From contig WYBM01000058.1 in NCBI GenBank assembly GCA_011525915.1, positions 62,001 through 126,000 on the forward strand: a stretch of 64,000 nt of DNA, in the 5' to 3' direction. Of the stretch, positions 7,572 through 17,080 are shown in pieces. Under the pieces are notes generated by a model. It saw only the letters and a list, made by a program, of their open reading frames with translations, did not search any database and was not told the DNA's origin. The stretch comes from Ardenticatenaceae bacterium (GTDB lineage Bacteria > Chloroflexota > Anaerolineae > Promineifilales > Promineifilaceae). Each line of letters starts with the position of its first letter. Within the stretch, counting starts at the first letter, position 1. Position numbers and translations under genes: made by a program.

Positions 7572-9440
7572 ATGATGGAACCCTCCACTCCAGACTTAAA
7601 AGAAACTGTAACCGAGAGTAAATTGGCCGGTTTTTGGCGTTTAATGGCCGGTTATCAGGCTATCTATATCCTGGCTATTGTGTTTGTAGGCTTTTCCGCC
7701 CTGGCCCGCTCCGGCCTGTATTATGTCTTAGGCAAATTTGTGGACGAGATGCTGCCTGGCGACAATCTGACAGTGATGCTGCCGTTGGTGGTCATCGTTT
7801 TGTTGGCGTTGGCCCTGTTACAAGGGGTGTTTTCTTACGGTGGTGGCCGGTTGGCGGCCAAAAGCTCTGAAGCTATCGCCCGGCGCCTGCGCGATTATCT
7901 CTATGACCATTTGCAGCGCCTGAGCTTTAGTTACCATGACCGTATGCAAACCGGTGACTTGCTGGCCCGCTCTACTTCCGATGTTGATGCTGTGCGCCGT
8001 ATGTTTGCCGAGCAGTTGATTGGCATCGGCCGTATTTCTCTGCTCTTTGTGGTGAATTTTGTGGCATTACTGCTGCTAAACGTGAAGCTGGCATTGGTTT
8101 CAGTGGCTGTTATCCCGGTGGTGCTGATCGTTTCCCTGTACTTCTTTATCAAAGTAGGCAAGGCTTATGAATCCTTTCAAAACCAGGAATCGCGGTTGTC
8201 AAATCAGCTGCAGGAAAACCTATCTGGCGTGCGCGTGGTGAAGGCTTTTGCCCGGCAGGATTATGAAATCAGGGCTTTTGACAAAGAGAATGACGAAAAA
8301 CGGCGACGCGGTAACAGCCTGACCCTGATGCATGCTATTTATTGGCCTTCAACCGACTTGATCCTGGGTATTCAGATGGTGGTGGGCTTCTATGTGGCCG
8401 CGCTTATGGCCATAGATGGCACCATTTCAGTGGGAATGTACATTGCCTATGTGGGCTACGTGGTGCAGATCATCTGGCCTATTCGCAACCTGGGCCGGTT
8501 GATTGCTGACATCTCCACCGGTACCGTTTCCTTCGGCCGTATTCAAGCTTTGATCAAGGTGGATAAAGAGCCATTGGCAGCGGGCACACACCAGCCCCAC
8601 GGCCGTATCCAGGGTGCACTCTCCTTTAACAACATGTCTTTCCGCTATGCGGGCGAAGATGAAGATGTGCTGCAAGGCATCAGCTTTACCGTCAAGCCGG
8701 GACAAAAGGTGGCCCTTATGGGCGGCGCCGGCTCCGGTAAGACCTCGCTGGTAAACTTGCTGCCCCGCTTCTATGACTATACCGGTGGCACTATCCAGCT
8801 GGATGGTGTGGCGTTAAAGGAGTATCCGCGTGACTTCTTGCGGCAGCAAATAGGCATTGTGATGCAAGAGCCGTTCCTCTTTTCCACGACGATCCGTGAG
8901 AACATCACCTATGGTCTGGCCCGCGAGGTGACGGATGAGGAAGTGTACGCTGCGGCCAGAGCGGCCGCCGTGCATGACGTGATCATGAGCTTTCCGGAAG
9001 GGTACAACACACTGGTAGGTGAACGTGGTGTCACACTTTCCGGCGGGCAGAAGCAGCGGGTGACGCTGGCCCGCACCATCTTGCGTGACCCCAGCTTGTT
9101 GATTCTGGATGATGCCACGTCGGCGGTGGACACAGAAACAGACGAGACCATCCGGGCCGCCCTAAAACAGTTGATGATGGGGCGCACCACGTTTCAGATT
9201 GCCCACCGGGTGCAGAGCGTAATGGATGCAGATTTGATACTGGTGTTGGAACACGGCCGTATCACACAAATGGGTACACACACGCAGCTGTTGAAGCAGC
9301 CTGGTGTCTACCGCCGCATTTATGACCTGCAATCGCGCATTGAAGATGAACTAGAAGCTGACCTGGCCGCCGCCACGGCCGTGCCGATGAATGGCCATGG
9401 TAAGGTGCGGCTTACGGAACTATTGTCTGCCGGAGATTAA
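7572..9440 (+). CDS. ABC exporter half-transporter, subunit 1 (degenerate catalytic site)
   Basis: A 622-residue protein with an N-terminal six-helix type IV exporter membrane domain (about residues 20-320) and a C-terminal nucleotide-binding domain. Walker A is GGAGSGKTS (from residue 384), the signature is LSGGQKQR (489-496), and the H-loop is IAHR. Walker B is LLILDDAT, so the catalytic Glu is replaced by Asp at residue 514. With the non-canonical signature of its partner, this makes one degenerate and one consensus ATP site, the hallmark of heterodimeric exporters such as BmrCD and TM287/288. AAGAGGA precedes the ATG. Expression is probably gated by the leader and terminators at 7146-7389. 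Multidrug or lipid export is likely; the substrate is unknown. Confidence 0.85.
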   Translation: MMEPSTPDLKETVTESKLAGFWRLMAGYQAIYILAIVFVGFSALARSGLYYVLGKFVDEMLPGDNLTVMLPLVVIVLLALALLQGVFSYGGGRLAAKSSEAIARRLRDYLYDHLQRLSFSYHDRMQTGDLLARSTSDVDAVRRMFAEQLIGIGRISLLFVVNFVALLLLNVKLALVSVAVIPVVLIVSLYFFIKVGKAYESFQNQESRLSNQLQENLSGVRVVKAFARQDYEIRAFDKENDEKRRRGNSLTLMHAIYWPSTDLILGIQMVVGFYVAALMAIDGTISVGMYIAYVGYVVQIIWPIRNLGRLIADISTGTVSFGRIQALIKVDKEPLAAGTHQPHGRIQGALSFNNMSFRYAGEDEDVLQGISFTVKPGQKVALMGGAGSGKTSLVNLLPRFYDYTGGTIQLDGVALKEYPRDFLRQQIGIVMQEPFLFSTTIRENITYGLAREVTDEEVYAAARAAAVHDVIMSFPEGYNTLVGERGVTLSGGQKQRVTLARTILRDPSLLILDDATSAVDTETDETIRAALKQLMMGRTTFQIAHRVQSVMDADLILVLEHGRITQMGTHTQLLKQPGVYRRIYDLQSRIEDELEADLAAATAVPMNGHGKVRLTELLSAGD

Positions 9441-9513
9441 AATGGGAGATGAGAGATAGAGACCACAAACGTATGGTCACGCTCTCATCCCCACGCTTCA
9501 TAGAGAAAATATC

Positions 9514-11346
9514 ATGTCTGACGAATATATGGAATTTGAAGAAGAGGATTTCACCTCACAAGTCAATAAGAGCACTATCTGGCGTATTGCCCGGTTGGGG
9601 TTAAAACATTGGCCATTGATGGTGGGTTTCCTGGTATTTATTACCTCGGTCTCTTCCATCGAATCATGGCACACCTACCTGAGCAAACAAATCATTGACC
9701 TGGGTATTGTGGCTCAGGACGTGGCTGCCCTGCGGCATTACACACTTCTTTACCTGGCGACCTGGCCGGTTTTTGTCCTGTTTGTTTTTGGTTTTATCTA
9801 CTGTGCTGGTGTGTTAGGGCATCAGGTGCAGTATGACTTGCGTAGAGCGATGTTTAATCATCTGCAAAACCTGTCGCTGTCTTACTACGATAAGACGCCT
9901 ACGGGCTGGCTCATGTCTCGGGTTACCTCTGACGTCACCCGTGTGGGTGACCTGGTGTCCTGGGGCTTTTTAGATATGACCTGGACCCTAACAAGCATTG
10001 TCACATCGCTTGTCTTCATGTTCATTATCAACTGGCAAATGACCCTCATTGTCATCCTCTTGATTCCGGTATTGTATAAGGTGGCCGTGGAGTTTAAGAA
10101 GTACATTCTGGTGGAATACCGCCAGGTGCGTAAAGTAAACTCAAAGATCACGGCCGCAGCTAGTGAGAATATCTCTGGCGTGCGGGTGGTTAAGTCATTA
10201 CGGCGCGAAGAGAAAAACCTGACGCAATTTCAGGAATTAACAGAAGAGATGTACAAATCGGGTTACAAGGCCGCCTGGTTGTCTGCGTTGTTCTTACCGG
10301 CGGTACAGTTGGTGAGCACGGCCGGTGTGGCTCTGGTGGTGTGGTACAGTGGGGCGCAGTTTTCAGCCGGTAGTATGACGGCGGGAAGCATTCACGCGTT
10401 TGTCTCTTACATCACCTTCATGTTGTGGCCCATTCAGCAGTTGGCGGCCGTATACGCCAGCATGCAGCAGGCTGTGGCCTCTGGTGAGCGCATCTTCTCA
10501 CTGCTGGATATAGAGGCAGAGATTGTGGATGCTGCTGACGCGGTGGATCCCGGCACCATTCGTGGCGACATTACCTTTGATCATGTGGACTTCCAATACG
10601 AAACTGGCAAGCCGGTGTTGGCGAACTTTAACCTGACAATTCCACAAGGTGAGACGGTGGCCCTGGTGGGGCCCACAGGCGCGGGTAAGTCTACCATTGT
10701 GAACCTGATCTGCCGTTTTTATGAGCCAACAAAAGGCACGATCCGGTTTAACGGCCGTGACTACCGCACCATGACCCAACACGCCATCCAATCTCGCATT
10801 GGCATGGTGCTGCAGACGCCGCATCTTTTTTCCGGCACGGTGCTGGAAAATTTGCGGTACGGCCGTCTTGGTGCCACTGACGAAGAGGTGGTGACGGCGG
10901 CAAAAATGGCCGGGGCTCACAACTTTATCATTGACCAGGACGAAGGGTATGAAACCCAGGTGGGTGAGGGCGGCGTGTTGCTCTCTACCGGGCAAAAACA
11001 GCTCATCAGCCTGGCACGGGCCATTCTGGCGGACCCGGACATCTTTATTATGGACGAGGCCACCAGTTCTGTAGATACGTTGACCGAGGCGCTCATCCAG
11101 CAAGGTATGGAAACGCTGATGAGCGGGCGTACCAGTTTCATCATTGCCCACCGGCTCAGCACCATCAAGAATGCTGACCGCATTATGGTCATTGAAAACG
11201 GCGGCGTTTCTGAAATGGGGTCACATGCAGAACTGATCCGGCAGCGCGGTCATTATTACAATCTATATACAAAACAGTTCCGCGAAGAGATGGAACACCG
11301 TCTTGAAGAAGAATTAGACGAGAGAGAAACGGCGACGGCCGATTAG
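9514..11346 (+). CDS. ABC exporter half-transporter, subunit 2 (consensus catalytic Glu)
   Basis: A 610-residue partner of the preceding gene, 73 bp downstream. The membrane domain covers about residues 25-325. In the ATPase domain Walker A is GPTGAGKST (from 386), Walker B IFIMDEAT carries the catalytic Glu515, and the H-loop is IAHR. The signature reads LSTGQ (490-494) instead of LSGGQ. That altered signature would face the Asp-containing Walker B of subunit 1, forming the degenerate site, while the intact signature of subunit 1 completes the active site here. The C-terminus is rich in Glu/Arg. The arrangement strongly supports an obligate heterodimer. Confidence 0.85.
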   Translation: MSDEYMEFEEEDFTSQVNKSTIWRIARLGLKHWPLMVGFLVFITSVSSIESWHTYLSKQIIDLGIVAQDVAALRHYTLLYLATWPVFVLFVFGFIYCAGVLGHQVQYDLRRAMFNHLQNLSLSYYDKTPTGWLMSRVTSDVTRVGDLVSWGFLDMTWTLTSIVTSLVFMFIINWQMTLIVILLIPVLYKVAVEFKKYILVEYRQVRKVNSKITAAASENISGVRVVKSLRREEKNLTQFQELTEEMYKSGYKAAWLSALFLPAVQLVSTAGVALVVWYSGAQFSAGSMTAGSIHAFVSYITFMLWPIQQLAAVYASMQQAVASGERIFSLLDIEAEIVDAADAVDPGTIRGDITFDHVDFQYETGKPVLANFNLTIPQGETVALVGPTGAGKSTIVNLICRFYEPTKGTIRFNGRDYRTMTQHAIQSRIGMVLQTPHLFSGTVLENLRYGRLGATDEEVVTAAKMAGAHNFIIDQDEGYETQVGEGGVLLSTGQKQLISLARAILADPDIFIMDEATSSVDTLTEALIQQGMETLMSGRTSFIIAHRLSTIKNADRIMVIENGGVSEMGSHAELIRQRGHYYNLYTKQFREEMEHRLEEELDERETATAD

Positions 11347-11410
11347 GTTTCAGGCGGCAATGACTGGCAAGCCTGGCTTACCAGTCATTGTCACCCCCAA
11401 GAGGATAATC

Positions 11411-11770
11411 ATGAGTAGGAGTGTGCAACAATTGCAGTATGCCCTACAGACGCTGGCCCTGCCCGTCACCGCACAACTCCGGTTACATCCGTGTGATGGG
11501 TGCAGAGTAGAAGAGCTGGCCCTGGCGTTTGACCGCTGGCAAGAAAGGGTTCGTTGGGAATTGAGTGGATCATTGTCCCGCGAACAGGTAGAAGTGTTAA
11601 ACCGGCTGGACCGAAAACTGTTAACATTAAGTGGGTCCCGGCAAAAACCAGCCTGGACGGATGCCGCCTTACGCCGGAGCGCTGAATGGCGGCAGGTACG
11701 CGAAGTAGCACGCGAAGCGTTGGCAAAGTTTAACTGGTCGCTGGAGATACCGCCACCAGTACATGGTTAA
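11411..11770 (+). CDS. Hypothetical protein, 119 residues
   Basis: I recognise no family. The protein is soluble, rich in Arg, Leu and Gln, and predicted mostly helical (for example LALAFDRWQERVRWELSG and VLNRLDRKLLTLSG). It has no signal peptide or membrane segment. Two Cys occur close together in HPCDGCRVEEL. The ATG at 11411 was chosen because AAGAGGATAATC precedes it. It starts 64 bp after the ABC exporter and is closed by the terminator at 11780, so it may be the last gene of that operon. Confidence 0.6.
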   Translation: MSRSVQQLQYALQTLALPVTAQLRLHPCDGCRVEELALAFDRWQERVRWELSGSLSREQVEVLNRLDRKLLTLSGSRQKPAWTDAALRRSAEWRQVREVAREALAKFNWSLEIPPPVHG

Positions 11771-11779
11771 ATTAGTGAT

Positions 11780-11811
11780 AACGGCCGTGCCTCAGGGCAC
11801 GGCCGTTTTTT
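11780..11811 (+). terminator. Rho-independent terminator built from two ACGGCCGT palindromes
   Basis: AACGGCCGTGCC (11780-11791) pairs perfectly with GGCACGGCCGTT (11796-11807) around a TCAG loop, followed by six T residues. Each arm contains a complete ACGGCCGT octamer. It ends the ABC exporter operon. Confidence 0.93.
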
Positions 11812-11819
11812 AGAGATAA

Positions 11820-12855
11820 TGTTCCTTATTATTGGCACGTACACCGAAAAAATGCCCCATGTGGCCGGTAAAGGGGCAGGCATTTATACTTACCGGTTTG
11901 ATGCTGTTACCGGCCAGCTTACCTCTGGGCACGTGACAGGAAGGGTCACCAATCCCTCTTACCTGGCCTACCATGCCCCAAAACAACTTCTCATAGTCGT
12001 TCAGGAAACAGACCAGCGTAGCACCAGCTCTCTAATGGCTTACAAGGTGGATGCGGCAGGCGGCAGACTGTATCCTCTGGGCCAACAGTCAGCCCTGGGT
12101 GTTAGTCCCTGCCATGTGAGTGTGGACCATACAGGGCGGTTTGTGTTTGTGGCAAACTATGGTTCTGGTAATGTAGCCGTGTTGCCTATAACGCCAGACG
12201 GCCGTCTCCAACCGGCATCTTATGTCAGCCAGCACCTTGGCGACCACTCGCATGCGCACATGATTGTGCCTGACCCTACCAACCGTTTTGTGCTGGCTGT
12301 AGACCTGGGTCTGGATAAGCTGCGGGTTTACCAGATGCCTGACGCGGGTGGAAAATTGTCTGTGTGTGACGAAGTATCTGTCGCTGTGGGTTCGGGCCCC
12401 CGCCACCTGGCTTTTCATCCAAACGGCCGTGTGCTGTTTCTGGTGCATGAGCTGTCTTCCACCGTCACGACCTGGGCTTTTGCTGACGGCCGTCTCACAC
12501 ATTTGCACACAGTTTCTACCTTGCCAGAGCATTTTGTGGGGGACAATGCCCCGGCCGCCATTCGGGTTTCGGCGGACGGCCGTTTTGTGTATGCGGCCAA
12601 TCGTGGGCACAATACAATTGCTGTTTTGCCTTTGATGCGCCCTCGGGTGAACTGGTACCACTAGCCCATCATGCTGTGGCCGGCCAGACGCCGCGAGACT
12701 TTGTGCTGGACCCCACCGGCCGTTTTATGCTTGTTGCCAACCAGGAAAGCGATACGGTTGTTGTCTTTCGGCTGAATCCCCAAACCGGGCTACCGGCTGA
12801 AAAAGTGCATACAGCGCCAATTCCTACGCCGGTCTGTTTGTTATTTGTTAGTTAG
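11820..12855 (+). pseudogene. Lactonase-family beta-propeller (6-phosphogluconolactonase-like), frameshifted
   Basis: The reading frame from the ATG at 11820 encodes a seven-bladed propeller of the cytosolic 6-phosphogluconolactonase family, with typical blocks such as FLIIGTYTEK, NPSYLAYH and GSGPRHLAFHPNGR. At the T run 12624-12627 the frame breaks, and it stops at 12664 after 281 residues. Adding one base there restores a good C-terminal continuation: FDAPSGELVPLA, then GQTPRDFVLDPTGRF and VANQESDTVVVFR, ending at 12855. The full protein would be about 344 residues, normal for the family. It is either a real frameshift mutation, programmed slippage or a sequencing error in a homopolymer. 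The start lies just after the terminator, with no clear RBS. Confidence 0.8.
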
Positions 12856-12892
12856 ACGGCCGTTGCTCAATGGGCAGCAATCCACACCCTGC

Positions 12893-15800
12893 TTATGCCC
12901 CCCATTCTGCCAGCAGCTCTTCGGCTGCCGCCTCCAGGTCAAGCGTTTGCCCCCTGGCCAGCAGCGCCTGCACGGCTGGATCATGGCCATTCAGCCCCAA
13001 CGAGCGCAGGCAGTCGCTTGCTGTGCGCCGGTGTTCTGGTGTACTCGTCGCGTGGTAAAGACTCAGGCCGATGAGCGCTAACCCACGTTCTTGATCTCCC
13101 TGCCGCGCCAGCAGCAGCCCGGCCGTCTGTACCTCTGTCAGCACGTAGGGGGTGGCCCCAATTTGCCGGGCGACGGTAATGCCTTCTAGCAGATATTGTT
13201 TGGCAGCGGGGAAATCATCTAACCGCAAAGATACGTCCGCCATATTGTTCAGCAGCAGGGCAATAAATTGTTGGTTGCCTACCTCGCGGGCCAGCGGCAA
13301 AGCCTGGTCAGCATAGGCGATTGTCGCCGCCCAATCGCCTCGTTCATAGGCTACCACACCCAGGTTGTTCAGCGCAGAGCCTTCACGCTCACGGTTGCCG
13401 GCCTGACGTGCTTTGGCCAGAATCTCTTCATAAATACGGCTGGCTTCGTCCCAATTGCCGCTCACCACGGACATCGACCCCAGGCGGTTGAGGGCATACA
13501 GTTCCTGAGTGACATTCCCGATATCACGGGCCAGCGCCAGGCATTCATCCAGAAAGACCATGGCTTCGTCGGTGTGGCCCTGCCGCCACAACAAATCGCC
13601 CAGGCCATACAAAACACGTGAGAGTGTCTCGGCGTCGTTGCCTGCGCGGGCCAGGGGCAGGCTTTCTTCTAGGTAGGTCTGGGCCTGAGCGTAGTCACCA
13701 GCCATCACGGCCGTCTGGCTGAGCCAGTACAAGGCGTCAGCGGTATGGACGCTGTCCGCCAGCGTGCGCGCCATCTTTAAGGCTGACGTCAGTGACTTAC
13801 GCGCGGCCGGAAAATCGCTTAGGAAATGGCGCGCTTCACCCAGGCGCAAGAACAACACCAGCCGGGTTTGGCTTTCTGCCGGCAGTAGGGTCAGCGCACG
13901 TTCAAACAAGGCACGTGCATTGCCAAAGGCACTGATGCGTAATGCCTGCTCCCCCGCATTTTGCAAATAAGAGGCTGCCTGCTCAAATTCGCCTGCTTTT
14001 TCATAATAGTCGGCGATCAGACCATAATACTCTGCTACCCGGGGACCGCTGATTTCTACCAACCAGTCGGCTGCCGTCCGGTTGTAGCGCTCTTGCTGGC
14101 GGCGCAGCAGGGTGGTGAGCAGCACATCTTGCAGCATCGTCTTGCCAAATATGTATTCGGTACAGCCGGCAAAAGCCGTCGTTTCCCTTTCATAAATAAA
14201 TTCTTGGGCGACCAGCTGGTCTAAAATGTTGGGCAGGCCAGTGACATGTGTGTCGTCGGTGGCGTCTAACGCTTCCAGGGCAGTGTCATAAAAAACGCGG
14301 CCGATGACGGCGGCACGTTGCAGTGTGAGCTTTTCCGGGTAGAGCAGGTTGTCCAGCCGGGCTTGCAGCAGACCGACCAGAGTCGCTGGCACTTCCAGGT
14401 GACCCAGGCGTTCCTCTTCTACCGTCCACACGTCCTCACTTTGTTTGATGATAACCCGATCATCAATGAGCATTTTGACAAGTTCTTCTATGTAGAAGGG
14501 ATTGCCTTCGGCCCGTTCTACCAGCAGGTCACGCAGGGCTTTAGGCACGTTTTCAATCTTTTGCAGAATTTCCCGCACCAGGTTGCGGCTTTCGCGGCGG
14601 TCCAACGGCCGTAATTCCAGCCGTGTATGGAATGGCTGCCCGCTGCCCCAGGTGGGCCGCCGTTCGTACAGTGACGGCCGTGCCAGGCAAATCACCAACA
14701 ATGGCAGCCCTTCATTGGTGGTCACCAGGTCGGTTAATAAATCCAGCGAAGCATCATCGGCCAGGTGAATATCTTCCACTTCAAAGACTGCCGGGTTGCG
14801 CTCACAAAGGGCGTTGATCCAGCGATGAAACATCTGCTTGGCGCGCTCGGTTAACTGTTTAGGATCACTTAGCAGCCCTCTGACGTGGGGACTGTCCGAA
14901 AAATCAAACCCGATCAGGTGTCCTAACAGGTGGGCCATCTCTTCATGGGTGCCAATCTGCTGGCCAATGCCCCCCTCTAACTTTTCCCTTGCCACGACCG
15001 GGCTGTCATTGTCTTGAATCTGGTAACGGAAAGAGACCAGGTCACGCAAGAGGGCATAGGGCCGATTGGTCATCTCTGGCGTGGCCCGACCGCGCAGCAC
15101 CCAAAACACCTCTGGGCGCAGGTCTGACCAGTTCACAAACTCATACAGCAGGCGTGATTTGCCCAGTCCGGCCTCGCTGACGATGGTGAAGACCTGGGTT
15201 TCTTCGTCCTCGATGGCGTCCAGGAAGGCGTTTTGTAACGTTTTTAGTTGGGCGTCGCGGCCGACGATGCGCGTTTCAATGCCCTCTACTCCGCGGGAAC
15301 CACGCCGGAAGGCGCGTGGTTTGGCGGCGTTGACGCGGTAAGACTGAATGGTGCTGCGGCTGCGGCGCAGTTTAAGTGGGGCGTCTGGCTCCAGCTCAAA
15401 GACGCCGCGTACCTGGGTGTAAGTGTTATGGGTGATCAGAATGACGCCGTCTGCCTGCTGCATCAGGCGGTAGGTCAGGCTGATGGTGGCACCGCTGGCG
15501 GTATAGTCACCACTTTCTTCATTGGGGGTGAGCAGGGCCAGGCCGGTGTTCAGGGCGATATTAATGGGGAGTGGTTCGTCGTCGTCGTCGGCCAGATAGG
15601 GGGCGCTTTGTTCACGCAGGGCTTGTTGAATGTCTATGGCGGCGCGAATGGCCCGTTCGGTGTCGTCTTCGCGGGCGGCTTCAGCACCCCAGATGGCCAT
15701 CACCGTGTCTTCAGCGCGGGTGAAGACATGGCCGCCATACTGTTCGATGATCTCTTCTACGGCCGTGAGCCACTTTTTCAGGGCGCGCCGCGTAGCTTCC

Positions 15801-16798
15801 GCCCCACTGACCTCATCGACCAGTTCTGCGTATTCAGCCACACTGGCATAAAGGGCGGTGATGGTTTTGTTTTGTTCACTGGGGGTACGGGAGCTGGTGC
15901 TGCCGGTGCCGGGCGAAACGATGCGTGTTTCGGCCGCCCCTTCAACCAGCATGCGCAGCCGTGTTGGGGGGGCCGTGATAGTGCCGCCGACCACGACTGC
16001 TACGGCCTGAGCCAGTTCGGCCGCCGATTGGTAGCGTTCTTCAGGCATCTTTGCCAGGGCCCGGTAAATGACGTTGTCCACGGCCGTGGGCAGATCAGGG
16101 TTTTTGGCGCAGGCACTGGGGATTTGTTCATTGACATGCAGCATCATCACGCTGAAGTTGTTATCGTGAGCATATGGTAATTCGCCGGTGAGCATCTGGA
16201 ACAGGATGACGCCTAGAGCATAGATATCCGTGCGCTGATCCAGGTTGGCCTGACCCTGCGCCTGCTCCGGCGACATGTAAGCAGGTGTGCCCATCAGGGC
16301 GCCAGTCATGGTGATATGCTGGCCGCCAGAAACCATGCGGGCAATGCCGAAGTCAGTGACGAAAGCATTGCCATCACGGTCAATCATGATGTTAGAGGGT
16401 TTGATGTCACGGTGGACGATGCCCTGCCGGTGGGCATAATCAAGGGCAGAACCGATTTGTTGAATAAGGTAGCTGACTTCGTTCAGGGGCAGGGCGCCGC
16501 GCATCATCACTTCACGCAGAGTGCCGCTGTCCAGGTAACGCATGACGATGTAAGGGGGGTCATGACGGCCGTCAAAGTCATACACCGGCAAAATGTGAGG
16601 GTGCTCCAGCCGGGCGATGAGGCGTGCTTCCCGCTGGAAGCGCTGGACTGCTTCCTGGTCTTCCAGCCGGGCACGTAAGATAACCTTGATAGCCACATCT
16701 CGTTCAACACTGGGCTGGTGGGCCCGGTAGACAGTAGCCATGCCACCATAACCAATCTCTTCTAACAATACATAGGGGCCGAGTGTATGGGTTTTCAT
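12893..16798 (-). CDS. Ser/Thr kinase - degenerate cyclase - AAA ATPase - TPR signalling protein
   Basis: A 1301-residue multidomain regulator. Residues 8-270 are a Hanks-type kinase with glycine loop GYGGMATVY, Lys38, catalytic HRDIKPSN (Asp131) and DFG (149-151), so the kinase looks active. Around 320-505 lies a class III nucleotidyl-cyclase fold, but the first metal-binding Asp is absent (ALYASVAEYAEL where ...FADIVGFT... is usual), so it is probably inactive. Next comes an ATPase of the AAA_16/MalT type with P-loop EAGLGKSR near 547, then tetratricopeptide repeats to the C-terminus (about 960-1290). No membrane segment is visible. The ATG has no clear Shine-Dalgarno. It is likely a cytosolic sensor using TPRs for ligand or partner binding; inputs and targets are unknown. 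Confidence 0.85.
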   Translation of the reverse strand: MKTHTLGPYVLLEEIGYGGMATVYRAHQPSVERDVAIKVILRARLEDQEAVQRFQREARLIARLEHPHILPVYDFDGRHDPPYIVMRYLDSGTLREVMMRGALPLNEVSYLIQQIGSALDYAHRQGIVHRDIKPSNIMIDRDGNAFVTDFGIARMVSGGQHITMTGALMGTPAYMSPEQAQGQANLDQRTDIYALGVILFQMLTGELPYAHDNNFSVMMLHVNEQIPSACAKNPDLPTAVDNVIYRALAKMPEERYQSAAELAQAVAVVVGGTITAPPTRLRMLVEGAAETRIVSPGTGSTSSRTPSEQNKTITALYASVAEYAELVDEVSGAEATRRALKKWLTAVEEIIEQYGGHVFTRAEDTVMAIWGAEAAREDDTERAIRAAIDIQQALREQSAPYLADDDDEPLPINIALNTGLALLTPNEESGDYTASGATISLTYRLMQQADGVILITHNTYTQVRGVFELEPDAPLKLRRSRSTIQSYRVNAAKPRAFRRGSRGVEGIETRIVGRDAQLKTLQNAFLDAIEDEETQVFTIVSEAGLGKSRLLYEFVNWSDLRPEVFWVLRGRATPEMTNRPYALLRDLVSFRYQIQDNDSPVVAREKLEGGIGQQIGTHEEMAHLLGHLIGFDFSDSPHVRGLLSDPKQLTERAKQMFHRWINALCERNPAVFEVEDIHLADDASLDLLTDLVTTNEGLPLLVICLARPSLYERRPTWGSGQPFHTRLELRPLDRRESRNLVREILQKIENVPKALRDLLVERAEGNPFYIEELVKMLIDDRVIIKQSEDVWTVEEERLGHLEVPATLVGLLQARLDNLLYPEKLTLQRAAVIGRVFYDTALEALDATDDTHVTGLPNILDQLVAQEFIYERETTAFAGCTEYIFGKTMLQDVLLTTLLRRQQERYNRTAADWLVEISGPRVAEYYGLIADYYEKAGEFEQAASYLQNAGEQALRISAFGNARALFERALTLLPAESQTRLVLFLRLGEARHFLSDFPAARKSLTSALKMARTLADSVHTADALYWLSQTAVMAGDYAQAQTYLEESLPLARAGNDAETLSRVLYGLGDLLWRQGHTDEAMVFLDECLALARDIGNVTQELYALNRLGSMSVVSGNWDEASRIYEEILAKARQAGNREREGSALNNLGVVAYERGDWAATIAYADQALPLAREVGNQQFIALLLNNMADVSLRLDDFPAAKQYLLEGITVARQIGATPYVLTEVQTAGLLLARQGDQERGLALIGLSLYHATSTPEHRRTASDCLRSLGLNGHDPAVQALLARGQTLDLEAAAEELLAEWGA

Positions 16799-16833
16799 GC
16801 AAACAAATTAGTGGTTACTTGAGTCGTTGAGCC

Positions 16834-16947
16834 AGGTAAACCGCGCAAACTCTTCGCATATCCAGCGTGCTAACTATGTGCAGTTTACTTGAGGAACCGG
16901 CAACGCCTAAAACGATTTTAGGTTTAAATTAGTGTTGCCGATTACCT
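16834..16947 (-). repeat. MITE-like element, copy 1 (reverse orientation relative to copy 2)
   Basis: The 114 bp begin AGGTAAACCGCG and end GTTGCCGATTACCT, so the ends are inverted repeats (AGGTAA/TTACCT). Internally GGCAACG and GTTGCC form a further stem. Its reverse complement matches the element at 47440-47555 in ends, internal stem and order of blocks. No ORF is present. Confidence 0.7.
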
Positions 16948-17080
16948 AACTAAGGGCACGTCCGCAAACGATGGGCTTCATTCAGGGCGTGGCGGACGCG
17001 CTGTCAGTAGCCTTTTGCCAGAAAACCGCGAAGTTGTTTCTGGGTGACTACCAAATACAGTGCCTGTTGGCAGGCTAGTA

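Noticed and set aside
15248..16180. Long plus-strand open frame of 310 codons
   Set aside because: It lies entirely antisense to the kinase-cyclase gene, whose domains are unmistakable. The translated sequence is low in recognisable motifs and rich in Gly/Phe/Val as expected of a shadow frame.
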